The position numbers and the translations under genes are program-made. Below are positions 16,291 to 22,459 of a stretch of 28,325 bases of DNA, piece after piece (position 1 is the stretch's first letter; each line of letters begins with the position of its first letter). The notes under the pieces are model-generated. The model searched no databases. It was not told the DNA's origin and worked only from the letters and a program-made list of their open reading frames with translations. The stretch comes from Competibacteraceae bacterium UBA6584 (lineage in GTDB: Bacteria > Pseudomonadota > Gammaproteobacteria > Competibacterales > Competibacteraceae), in assembly GCA_002433805.1 (NCBI GenBank), contig DJIW01000130.1:11254-39578 (forward strand). Reading direction: 5' to 3'.

Positions 16291-16313
16291 CGCGCCACGG
16301 ATGGCGCTATACT
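16291..16313 (+). promoter_or_regulatory. Promoter repeat, copy B
   Basis: Here the inverted repeat is perfect over 6 bp: GCGCCA (16292-16297) and TGGCGC (16302-16307), directly followed by TATACT (16308-16313). CTGACC (16283-16288), 19 bp upstream, includes the stop codon of member A. Confidence 0.65.
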
Positions 16314-16334
16314 GCCCGAAATCGGAGACCCGCC

Positions 16335-16565
16335 ATGACCGACGCCGATTTCAACCTGATGCTGGAAATCCTCAAGCGCTTGCAAGCCGACATGGCGGAG
16401 GCCAAGCGGGACATCGCGGCCATCCGCGTCGAAATGGCGGCGATGGGCCAGCAACTGGCCGGGCTGACCGCCGCCGTCTATTCCGGCAAGACGGAAATGG
16501 ACGACCTTCGCCGCCGCGTGGAACGCATCGAGCGGCGGCTCGACCTGACGGACGCTCCGCACTGA
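16335..16565 (+). CDS. Small coiled-coil protein, family member B (76 aa)
   Basis: The second cassette of the tandem array. The N-terminus MTDADFNLMLEILKRLQADM is shared with member D in island 2 (23420), not with its neighbours. The middle (EAKRDIAAIRVEMAAMGQQLAGL) is a coiled coil. The C-terminus RRVERIERRLDLTDAPH is nearly identical to that of member C. The ribosome site is GGAGA about 8 nt before ATG. It has its own promoter repeat, whose -35-like element overlaps the stop codon of the previous cassette. The function is unknown; the oligomeric coiled coil is what the sequence shows. Confidence 0.75.
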   Translation: MTDADFNLMLEILKRLQADMAEAKRDIAAIRVEMAAMGQQLAGLTAAVYSGKTEMDDLRRRVERIERRLDLTDAPH

Positions 16566-16569
16566 CCCC

Positions 16570-16592
16570 CGCGCCACGGACGGCGCTATACT
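16570..16592 (+). promoter_or_regulatory. Promoter repeat, copy C
   Basis: GCGCC-N6-GGCGC (16571-16586) then TATACT (16587-16592). CTGACC (16562-16567) overlaps the stop of member B with a 19-bp spacer, the same geometry as copy B. Confidence 0.65.
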
Positions 16593-16613
16593 TCCCCAAG
16601 CCGGAGGTAGACC

Positions 16614-16868
16614 ATGTCCCCCGAGGAGATCGCCAACCTGACGCTGGAGCACCTGCGCCGCTTCAACCAGAAGCAGGACCGGACCTTGCAACTGATCGAG
16701 GATTTGCGGGACCGGGTGTCCTCGCTGGAAATCCAGAGCAGCGGCATCGGGCGGGAACTGGCGGGGCTGCGCGGCGATTTCGCGCGGCTGGAACACCGGG
16801 TGGACCGCATGGACCAGCGCCTCGACCGCATCGAGCGGCGGCTCGACCTGACGGACGCCCCGCACTGA
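16614..16868 (+). CDS. Small coiled-coil protein, family member C (84 aa)
   Basis: The third cassette. The ribosome site is GGAGG 8 nt before ATG. The N-terminus MSPEEIANLTLEHLRRF resembles member A. The middle is a coiled coil (LIEDLRDRVSSLEIQ, then LAGLRGDFARLEHRVDRMD). The C-terminus QRLDRIERRLDLTDAPH is almost the same as member B, down to DNA level over about 35 bp. It is a mosaic of A-type and B-type halves. It is the last plus-strand gene of island 1; its stop lies 35 bp from the stop of the convergent late gene. Confidence 0.75.
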   Translation: MSPEEIANLTLEHLRRFNQKQDRTLQLIEDLRDRVSSLEIQSSGIGRELAGLRGDFARLEHRVDRMDQRLDRIERRLDLTDAPH

Positions 16869-16902
16869 CCTCGCCCGCCCGCGATCCGGGGCGGCCGTCG
16901 CG

Positions 16903-18174
16903 TTAAAACCCGCCACCGCCGCCGCCCAGGTACTGCTGGTAAAACGGTCCCATCCGGTCCAGCTCGGCTTGCCATTTCGCCCGTTCCTCCGGGTTCAGGC
17001 GCGTGTCTTGGCTCGCTTGGCTCGCCGCGTAAAGCCGGTCGATCATCCCCGCCTTGATCTGGTCGAGCGAATGCGGCTTTTGCTGCTGTTGCTGTCTCTC
17101 CATGGCCAACCGGTCGCGGGCCGCATCCCGCTGCTGCTGGTATTGCAGCCGGTCCCGCTGGTTTTGCTGGGCCGTGGCGAACCGCTGCTGGTCGAGGGTC
17201 AGCCGGGCGAGCTGGTAGGGGTCGCCCGACGGCTTCGCCTGGAGTTGGGCGAGCGCCCCTTGCTGCCCCATGATCGCCAGCCCCGGCGCGAGCATCCCTT
17301 GCGCGGCTTCGGCCAGACCTTGCCGCCTCCGCCACGGGATGCTGGTATCGGCCGCCCGCTTCATCATGGAATCGTATTGCGCGGCCCGCATCCCAGAATC
17401 GCCGAAGCCGTCGCCCGCCCGCGCGAACGGGTCGAAGCTCGGAGGCGACGGAAGGTTTTGGGCCGACCCGCCGGCGGCGGACACCCCCTGGCGCGCCTCG
17501 TTGAGCGAGCGCAGCGCCTCGGTCTGGCGGTTGAGGTTCGCCACGTTGTAAGCGGTGGCCTGCTGCTGGGTCATGCCGGCGGTCTCCGGCGTTCCCGCAT
17601 AGCCCAAAAAGCCGGTTCCCGGCGCTCTGGGAAGCCCTTGGAACTCGGCGGTTCCAGGCCCGCCGCCCATGCCAAAGACGCCCGGTACCTGATAGGCGGT
17701 CGCGCCGGCGATCTGGCCGGGGCCGGGCGACCGGTTGGGATTGCTCGGACCGAATCCGGCGTTGTAGTCGATGCGGCGGGCGATGTCGGCATCCGCCGCG
17801 AAGGGCTGATAGCCGGGCGGCGCTTGCCGGGAAACCGGCGCGAGTCCCTGGGCGATGTCCGCCAGCTTCGATCCGGCGGGCGCGGCGGGCGCGTCCAGCC
17901 CGAACACTTCGACCCTTGACGGAAGGCGAGGCTTCGATCCGGCGGGCGCGGCGGGCGCGACTGGGGGGGCGAGGGGTAGAGCGGGCGCCGGCGCCAGAGA
18001 AGGCGCGGGCGTGGCCCCGACGCCATAGGCCGCGCTGTAGGTCGGCGCGGATGGGGTCATCGACTTGAGCGCCGCATCCATCGACGCGCCAAACCCAGAT
18101 CCCTGTTGCGCCCGGCGCAACAGATCGGGATCGACCTGGTAACCGTAATTGCCGTAGAGGGGATCGAAAGCCAC
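16903..18174 (-). CDS. Hypothetical virion or ejection protein (423 aa)
   Basis: GTG at 18174 has a GGAG ribosome site 6 nt upstream. The protein begins AFDPLYGNYGYQVDPDLLRR and is rich in A, P, G and Q. It has a repeated APAAPAGSKP/L linker, a long helical part (residues 290-390) with a polar QQQQQK stretch, and ends in GPFYQQYLGGGGGGF. No domain is recognised. It lies between the adaptor genes and the giant polyvalent gene, where podovirus-like phages carry internal or tail-associated proteins. A structural or ejected role is therefore likely but is inferred from position only. The codon use is that of the late operon. Confidence 0.65.
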   Translation of the reverse strand: MAFDPLYGNYGYQVDPDLLRRAQQGSGFGASMDAALKSMTPSAPTYSAAYGVGATPAPSLAPAPALPLAPPVAPAAPAGSKPRLPSRVEVFGLDAPAAPAGSKLADIAQGLAPVSRQAPPGYQPFAADADIARRIDYNAGFGPSNPNRSPGPGQIAGATAYQVPGVFGMGGGPGTAEFQGLPRAPGTGFLGYAGTPETAGMTQQQATAYNVANLNRQTEALRSLNEARQGVSAAGGSAQNLPSPPSFDPFARAGDGFGDSGMRAAQYDSMMKRAADTSIPWRRRQGLAEAAQGMLAPGLAIMGQQGALAQLQAKPSGDPYQLARLTLDQQRFATAQQNQRDRLQYQQQRDAARDRLAMERQQQQQKPHSLDQIKAGMIDRLYAASQASQDTRLNPEERAKWQAELDRMGPFYQQYLGGGGGGF

Positions 18175-18201
18175 ATCTGACTCCAGGCCGCCGCGCGGCG
18201 G

Positions 18202-18387
18202 TTAATCTCGCAAGTAATCCTCGGTCTGAAACAAGCGTTTCCCTCGCACGATTTCGGCGGTTCTCGCCGTCGCGATCACCTTGTGGTGCGGGTCGAGGTG
18301 TTCGGCGATCCAACGGATCAGCGGCCTTGCCGCTTCCTCAAAGCCGTCATCGGGCGGCGCGTCAGCGTTTTCGGTGGCGTCTGGCAT
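18202..18387 (-). CDS. Small conserved phage protein (61 aa)
   Basis: ATG at 18387 with GGAG 6 nt upstream; it starts 14 bp after the adaptor gene stop. The sequence has an acidic N-terminus (MPDATENADAPPDDGFEE). A compact module follows: PLIRWIAEHLDPHHKVIATARTAEIVRGKR, ending FQTEDYLRD. Short proteins of this look often sit beside phage adaptor genes, but I know of no function. The continuing frame upstream is antisense noise and the ATG with its ribosome site defines the gene. Confidence 0.65.
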   Translation of the reverse strand: MPDATENADAPPDDGFEEAARPLIRWIAEHLDPHHKVIATARTAEIVRGKRLFQTEDYLRD

Positions 18388-18401
18388 CGGCGTCTCCAAA
18401 G

Positions 18402-19067
18402 CTATCGCCCGTAGCGCCAAGCGTTGGGGATGACGGTATCGGTCGCACCGTATTCCAGCCAGCCTTGCAGCGTCAGTTCCGACGGTCTCGGCCCGAAGTA
18501 GCGGGCAAAAATCGCCTCGTGGGCGAGCGGGTCGGGCAGGTTGTAGTCCACGTCGCGCTTGAGCCCGGCCTGGTACATCACCCACTCCACCAAGTGCTCG
18601 TGAAGGTAGGGGCTGATATCCGGCTCGTCGTCGTCGGATTCCATCGGGGGCGGGACCAGCCGACCCCGCATTTCCAAATAGCCGGCGTCTTTCGGCGTCG
18701 GGTGCAGCCGGATGGTCCGCCCCGCGATCAAATAACGGGTGGGATCGGCGAGGTTCGTTATCGGGCGCGCCCAAGCCTCGAAAGCGTCCCGATCGACCCG
18801 CTCTAACGGCGCTCTCGGCGTCGCGGGCGACACCTGCCGGGTCCACCAGGCGTCCAGCACGTAGCGGACCCGATAGGGAAGGGAGTAGGACGCGACGCCA
18901 GCCCGGCAAGGGATCGCGGTCGTCGCCACCGTCAAGCCGGCCCGGAGCGACGCCTCTCGCACCGCTTCGTCGAGCCACCGGTTGAGCTCGTCGTCGGGCC
19001 ACCCGTAAGGCTGGGCGATATCGTCCAGCCGTTTCCGGGCGGCAGCGCGCAGCGCTTGGCGGTTCAC
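18402..19067 (-). CDS. Head-tail adaptor-like protein
   Basis: The 221-aa product starts MNRQALRAAARKRLDDIAQPYGWPDDELNRWLDEAVREA, a helical opening typical of phage adaptor proteins (SU10-type/gp4-like) that dock under the portal. It continues with a beta-rich middle (AGVASYSLPYRVRYVLDAWW; RYLIAGRTIRLHPTPKDAGYLEMRGRLVPPP). A helical end follows (HEHLVEWVMYQAGLKRDVDYNLPDP). Its ATG overlaps the stop of the upstream gene by 4 bp, so translation is probably coupled. The position after the capsid genes fits. The assignment is by pattern and context. Confidence 0.7.
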   Translation of the reverse strand: MNRQALRAAARKRLDDIAQPYGWPDDELNRWLDEAVREASLRAGLTVATTAIPCRAGVASYSLPYRVRYVLDAWWTRQVSPATPRAPLERVDRDAFEAWARPITNLADPTRYLIAGRTIRLHPTPKDAGYLEMRGRLVPPPMESDDDEPDISPYLHEHLVEWVMYQAGLKRDVDYNLPDPLAHEAIFARYFGPRPSELTLQGWLEYGATDTVIPNAWRYGR

Positions 19068-19486
19068 GGCGGCGGGTTATCCGATGGCTGGCCGTCCGAT
19101 GGCTGGCCGGTTTCATCGGTCCCTTGCTCGCCGCCGGCCGTCTGATCGCCTCCATCCTGGGAGGGCGGGGCAGGGACCTCCGCCTTCTTCTTGGTGCGCT
19201 TGGGCGTTTCCGCCGCCTTGACCGCCACCTCCGCGACGGTGAGAGCCGCCGCTTCCGGGGTCAGCCCGCCCGTCAGAGCGACCAATTGCCGGATCAGGTC
19301 CTCGCGCGTGGGCTCCTTGGGCTCGGCCGCCTCGCGCGCGGCCGCCGCCCGCTTGACGCTCGCCAGGTGCTCGGCGGCTTCTTTGTCGTCCATGACCCGC
19401 ATGTTGGGGCGCTCGGCGAGTTCGGCGGTCCAGACGAAGACCCGGCCCGTCGCGACGTTCTTGAGCAATGCGGGCGCGGCGCTCAT
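19064..19486 (-). CDS. Hypothetical head-region protein (140 aa)
   Basis: ATG at 19486 follows GGAGATGCCCG, so translation starts at MSAAPALLKNVATGRVFVWT. The frame extends upstream into the IS200/IS605-type element, but that part is not native. The N-terminal 35 residues look like a small beta unit. The middle is helical and alanine/glutamate-rich (EAAEHLASVKRAAAAREAAE), with a helix-turn region (TREDLIRQLVALTGGLTPEAA). The C-terminus is a disordered G/Q/P tail (GQPSDGQPSDNPPP). Proteins like this between capsid and adaptor genes are usually head-completion or assembly factors. No specific family is recognised. The ribosome site lies at the left edge of the mobile element. Confidence 0.6.
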   Translation of the reverse strand: MSAAPALLKNVATGRVFVWTAELAERPNMRVMDDKEAAEHLASVKRAAAAREAAEPKEPTREDLIRQLVALTGGLTPEAAALTVAEVAVKAAETPKRTKKKAEVPAPPSQDGGDQTAGGEQGTDETGQPSDGQPSDNPPP

Positions 19487-19489
19487 CGG

Positions 19490-19730
19490 GCATCTCCGCG
19501 AGAGACCCCGGCCTTGAAGCTGGGGAAGGATAGTGGACGGTGCGGCAGTCCCCGCCAAGGGGACTGTTTAAGCACCGCGCTTTTCGGTAACATTTGCGGC
19601 CTTAGCGTGGCTGTCGCCGCCGCGTTCGCCGCTAACACAGGGTAAGTAAGAGGCACGGCATAGGTCTCCGATCAGGGCATTGATCGCCGAATTTGGGAAT
19701 CCCCCGTCTTTAGGCAGGGGAGGATGTCAA
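19490..19730 (+). mobile_element. Non-autonomous IS200/IS605-type element, copy 1
   Basis: About 240 bp, collinear without indels with 21149-21389. It has a left-end hairpin (CCCC...GGGG, 19505-19524) followed by AAGGATAG, and a right-end hairpin (19701-19720) followed by AGGATGTCAA. The terminal TCAA is typical of the right cleavage site of this family. The inside has no transposase but a strong structured region: GGTGC...GCACC around a 7-bp AGTCCCC/GGGGACT stem. It may encode an omega/reRNA-like transcript usable by a TnpB elsewhere. The last bases provide the TGA stop of the minus-strand head gene. Confidence 0.75.
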
Positions 19731-20167
19731 GCCGCGAGCCCTTTATAGGCGTTCGCGTCCCAGCACAGCGCCACGACCTCGATCACGCCGGTCAGCACCG
19801 TCGCGGCGGTGTTTTGCCGCAACTGGATAAAATCCGCTTGGGTGTAGAACTTGCCGGCGAGCGCCGAGACCCCGTCTTTGATCGAGGTCATGTCGAGCGC
19901 CGTCGCGTACTGGGTGGGGCCAGCGGAATCGCCGATATCGAGGCTGGCGAGGTTGGCGCTCGCCTTGAACACCCGGTAGGCCACGGCCTGAACGATGGTG
20001 TTCGCCGGAATCTTGACGAGCTTGATGATATCGGCCGCCCCCGTGCCCGCCTTCTCGTTGACCTCGGAGAAATCGACGAGCTTGGCGATGGAGTAGGAGG
20101 GGCCGCCGCCCGGTCGCGCCGGGTACGCCCAGGGCGCTTCCTGAGCCGTTAAGTCGATGGTTGCCAT
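19727..20167 (-). CDS. Probable head decoration/structural protein (146 aa)
   Basis: ATG at 20167 with GAGGA about 6 nt upstream. It is a beta-rich protein (YSIAKLVDFSEVNEK; IIKLVKIPANTIVQAVAYRVFK; NLASLDIGDSAG; TAATVLTGVIEVVALCWDAN) of the kind often encoded directly after a major capsid gene, probably a head decoration or auxiliary structural protein. The stop codon (19727-19729) lies inside the IS200/IS605-type element. The native C-terminus may therefore have been lost or altered by the insertion; the last native residues are about KGLA. The function is inferred from position and fold impression. Confidence 0.65.
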   Translation of the reverse strand: MATIDLTAQEAPWAYPARPGGGPSYSIAKLVDFSEVNEKAGTGAADIIKLVKIPANTIVQAVAYRVFKASANLASLDIGDSAGPTQYATALDMTSIKDGVSALAGKFYTQADFIQLRQNTAATVLTGVIEVVALCWDANAYKGLAA

Positions 20168-20200
20168 AACGTGTCCTCTTGTCTGTGAGCCAGCGGGCCA

Positions 20201-21148
20201 TCACGCCTTGTAGGCGTACAGCGACCCCACCATGTCCGGGTACAGCACCTCGAAGCCGTACACCATCAACCCGCGCACCAGCGTTCCGAAAAACTGCTCG
20301 GAGCGCAGCCGCTCGACGTTCTTCGGCGGGATTTGCGCGGCGAAGGTCAGCGCGTCCTTGGTGCCGAACGGGATGTGGTAGGTCCGGTTCGCGCCGTCCA
20401 TCACCCACGGCAACAGCGTGGAGGTGTAAATGGTGAAATTGCCGACCATGCCCACCCGGCCGTTGCGCAAAATCGAAGTGCCGTCGCCGGTCAGGCTGGC
20501 GTCTTTCAGCTCCGATTTCCGCAGCAGGTTGGTGAGGATCGGCGGCAGCACCATCCACCGGCCGATCTGCGGCGCCTTCTGCTCGTCCAACACGGTTTCC
20601 GCGTCGACGATGATGTCGGTCACGTTGAGCTTGGTCATCGCCAGCGGGGCGCCGGTCTCGCCCAGGTTGATCGACCCGCTGACCGCGCCCGCCGCCGAGC
20701 CGGAATTTTCCGACGACACGTCGGCGTAGAACGCGCCCAGCACCGCTTTATCGACGTTGATCTTGCCGGTCTCGGCCGCCGACATGGTGAATTTGTCCAG
20801 CCAGTCGATATCGGACTGCATCTTGTCGATGTCGTCGATTTTCGCCCCCCAGTACTCCGCCTTGTCGACCACCAGCTCGACTTGGCCGGGGGTCATGTCG
20901 TCGTAGATCAGCGATTGCCCCTTCGCGTAGGGCTTCCACACCACGTCGGGCATGACGCGGATGATCACCCGGTCGCCCTTGCCCGAGATCAGCCCCTCGT
21001 ACTTGGTGTTCGAGATGGCGGGGAGGACGGACGTTTCGTAGAAGTGGACCAGGATGTCGGACGCCCAGACGGCCGGCGTCCACACGCCCGCGAACTGCGG
21101 GAATCCCGGCGCGACCGGGACCGCTTTAGTGACTGCTGCTGCCATCAT
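20201..21148 (-). CDS. Major capsid protein
   Basis: 315 aa, starting MMAAAVTKAVPVAPGFPQF behind GGAG. Capsid-like features include the N-terminal arm, then FYETSVLPAISNTKYEG, a beta-rich E-loop-like part (GDRVIIRVMPDVVWKPYAKGQ; YDDMTPGQVELVVDKAEYWG), long spine-like helices, and a C-terminal segment with a dominant capsid-like ending (ERLRSEQFFGTLVRGLMVYGFEVLYPDMVGSLYAY). It follows the scaffold gene and precedes a small structural gene, the standard capsid order. It would form the HK97-fold shell. Mobile elements stand at about 1 bp upstream and, after one gene, downstream. The family within the HK97 superfamily was not determined. Confidence 0.85.
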   Translation of the reverse strand: MMAAAVTKAVPVAPGFPQFAGVWTPAVWASDILVHFYETSVLPAISNTKYEGLISGKGDRVIIRVMPDVVWKPYAKGQSLIYDDMTPGQVELVVDKAEYWGAKIDDIDKMQSDIDWLDKFTMSAAETGKINVDKAVLGAFYADVSSENSGSAAGAVSGSINLGETGAPLAMTKLNVTDIIVDAETVLDEQKAPQIGRWMVLPPILTNLLRKSELKDASLTGDGTSILRNGRVGMVGNFTIYTSTLLPWVMDGANRTYHIPFGTKDALTFAAQIPPKNVERLRSEQFFGTLVRGLMVYGFEVLYPDMVGSLYAYKA

Positions 21149-21389
21149 GCATCTCCTCGAGAGACCCCGGCCTCAAGGCTGGGGAGGGATAGCGGACGGT
21201 GCGGCAGTCCCCGCCAAGGGGACTGTTTAAGCACCGCGCTTTTCGGTAACATTTGCGGCCTTAGCGTGGCTGTCGCCGCCGCGTTCGCCGCTAACACAGG
21301 GTAAGTAAGAGGCACGGCATAGGTCTCCGATCAGGGCATTGATCGCCGAATTTGGGAATCCCCCGTCTTTAGGCAGGGGAGGATGTCAA
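21149..21389 (+). mobile_element. Non-autonomous IS200/IS605-type element, copy 2
   Basis: The counterpart of copy 1: identical from about 21195 to 21389, with six substitutions in the first 50 bp. Several of these improve or preserve the left hairpin (CCCCGGCCTCAAGGCTGGGG, 21164-21183). The right hairpin (21360-21379) and TCAA end are the same. It sits directly upstream of the capsid start; the GAGGAG ribosome site of the capsid gene is at its left edge. The base following TCAA begins a different 16-nt flank (ACTGCCTCCAAAATCG), the place where an omega RNA guide would be read. Confidence 0.75.
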
Positions 21390-21431
21390 ACTGCCTCCAA
21401 AATCGATCTACCCAGGGTAGATCCGTAGGGT

Positions 21432-22358
21432 TTAGCCGTAATCGGCCGGCTCCGTTTTGGCCTGCACGCGCCCTTCGCGCTTGGCCGCATCGAGTTCTTT
21501 TTGGAGGTCAGCGGCTTTTTGGAAATGGCCGTCTTGACGCAAGCTGATAATCTGTTGGGATTTCGCCGCGTACTGTTCGGCCGTCATCGCGGCCGGCGGC
21601 GTCGGCGGTTCTCCTCCGCCGGCCGCGCGGCGCGGCGTCGGCGCGGGCGGTTTGCGGCCGTTTTCGGGTGTTGCCGTCGGCGCGTACGCTTTCAGCAGCC
21701 CGATGAACGCTTCGGCGTCCAACCGTTTCGCGGCTTCCGACGCTTCCTCCAGCCGCGAGCGGCGCTGGCCGGGCCACGGCTGATTGAGCCAGGCGTTTAA
21801 CGCCGGATCGTTTTGCATTTGCGGGTAGTCGGGCAACTCCTGCAAGACCCGCGACCAAAATAAATTGGTCGCCGATTGCTGGCTCAATTGCGCCGTGCTT
21901 TGCAGTTGCGGGGCAAACCGGTCCTCGATCTCCTTTCGCTGCTTGGCCAGCAATTCGACCACGACCCGCGCCGCCTCGTCGCCCAGGACGTCGGCCACGT
22001 CGGCGGGGATTTCGCTTTGCGGCTTTTCCCGCCCGCCGCCCGCGAGCTGGGCTTTGAGTTGGTCGATCTCGGCCTGTTGCTGCTCGACGCGCGAGGACCA
22101 ATAGCGGGCCTCGTCCAGCAGTCGCGGCACTTCGGCGTTGTACTTGCCCTGGAGCACGTTGTATTTGTGCTCCCAGTCGTCCGTCTTGGGCGAAGGAGGG
22201 GCCGCCGCGTCAAGCGCTGCGGTCTCGCCGCTTTCGGGCTCGGCGCTCTCTTGCCGCTGCTCCGGCTCCGCCGGCGGCTGGAGTTCCTGCCGCGCCTTAT
22301 CGCGCTGGGCGATCACCTGTTCGGGGATTTCAGTTTGGTATTCGGGTGCCGTTTCCAT
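21432..22358 (-). CDS. Phage scaffolding protein
   Basis: ATG at 22358 (GGAGG 6 nt upstream; the preceding GTG is less likely) gives 308 aa. The N-terminus is acidic and Q/E/P-rich. There is a clear coiled coil around residues 65-105 (WEHKYNVLQGKYNAEVPRLL, then EQQQAEIDQLKAQL). The C-terminal helices carry basic residues (AADLQKELDAAKREGRV). This composition, and the position between portal and capsid genes, is that of tailed-phage scaffolding proteins, which guide procapsid assembly and are then removed. Island 2 lies directly upstream. Confidence 0.8.
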   Translation of the reverse strand: METAPEYQTEIPEQVIAQRDKARQELQPPAEPEQRQESAEPESGETAALDAAAPPSPKTDDWEHKYNVLQGKYNAEVPRLLDEARYWSSRVEQQQAEIDQLKAQLAGGGREKPQSEIPADVADVLGDEAARVVVELLAKQRKEIEDRFAPQLQSTAQLSQQSATNLFWSRVLQELPDYPQMQNDPALNAWLNQPWPGQRRSRLEEASEAAKRLDAEAFIGLLKAYAPTATPENGRKPPAPTPRRAAGGGEPPTPPAAMTAEQYAAKSQQIISLRQDGHFQKAADLQKELDAAKREGRVQAKTEPADYG

Positions 22359-22429
22359 CACGAGCCTCCATTGAAGTTAAGGTGTTCGCGGTATCGTGTC
22401 GCGCCCGTCGGCCGGGCGATTGACCGGTC

Positions 22430-22458
22430 TTGACCCCGCCGCACGGCGGGCGTAAGCT
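22430..22458 (+). promoter_or_regulatory. Promoter of the second C4/antirepressor transcript
   Basis: TTGACC (22430-22435), a 17-bp spacer and TAAGCT (22453-22458). The spacer holds the inverted repeat CCCGCCG (22435-22441)/CGGCGGG (22444-22450). Transcription would start near 22465, exactly where copy 1 of the antisense target begins. Confidence 0.65.
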
Positions 22459-22459
22459 G

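Larger units (their letters stand above)
12843..16916 (-). other. Stop-free minus-strand frame spanning cargo island 1
   Basis: A 1357-codon open frame lies antisense to eight plus-strand genes and all their intergenic DNA. It begins with GTG at 16916, overlapping the stop of the upstream late gene, and ends at 12843, 20 nt inside the start of the giant gene. Its translation looks like antisense sequence, with no recognisable domain and repeats that mirror the plus-strand cassettes. I therefore do not call it a functional protein. Its extent and junctions are reported because they may let ribosomes traverse the island on late mRNA. Confidence 0.35.

Noticed and set aside
16006..16592. CRISPR-like array of short repeats
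   Set aside because: The repeats are about 280 bp apart, contain promoter elements and start codons, and the DNA between them is coding.
16586..18313. 575-codon minus-strand open frame
   Set aside because: It is a shadow frame of the 423-aa late gene and of the coiled-coil cassettes; no ribosome site or domain, and composition typical of a shifted GC-rich frame.
19487..19558. N-terminal extension of the 140-aa head-region gene
   Set aside because: The extra 24 codons lie inside the mobile element; the ATG at 19486 has its own GGAG ribosome site.
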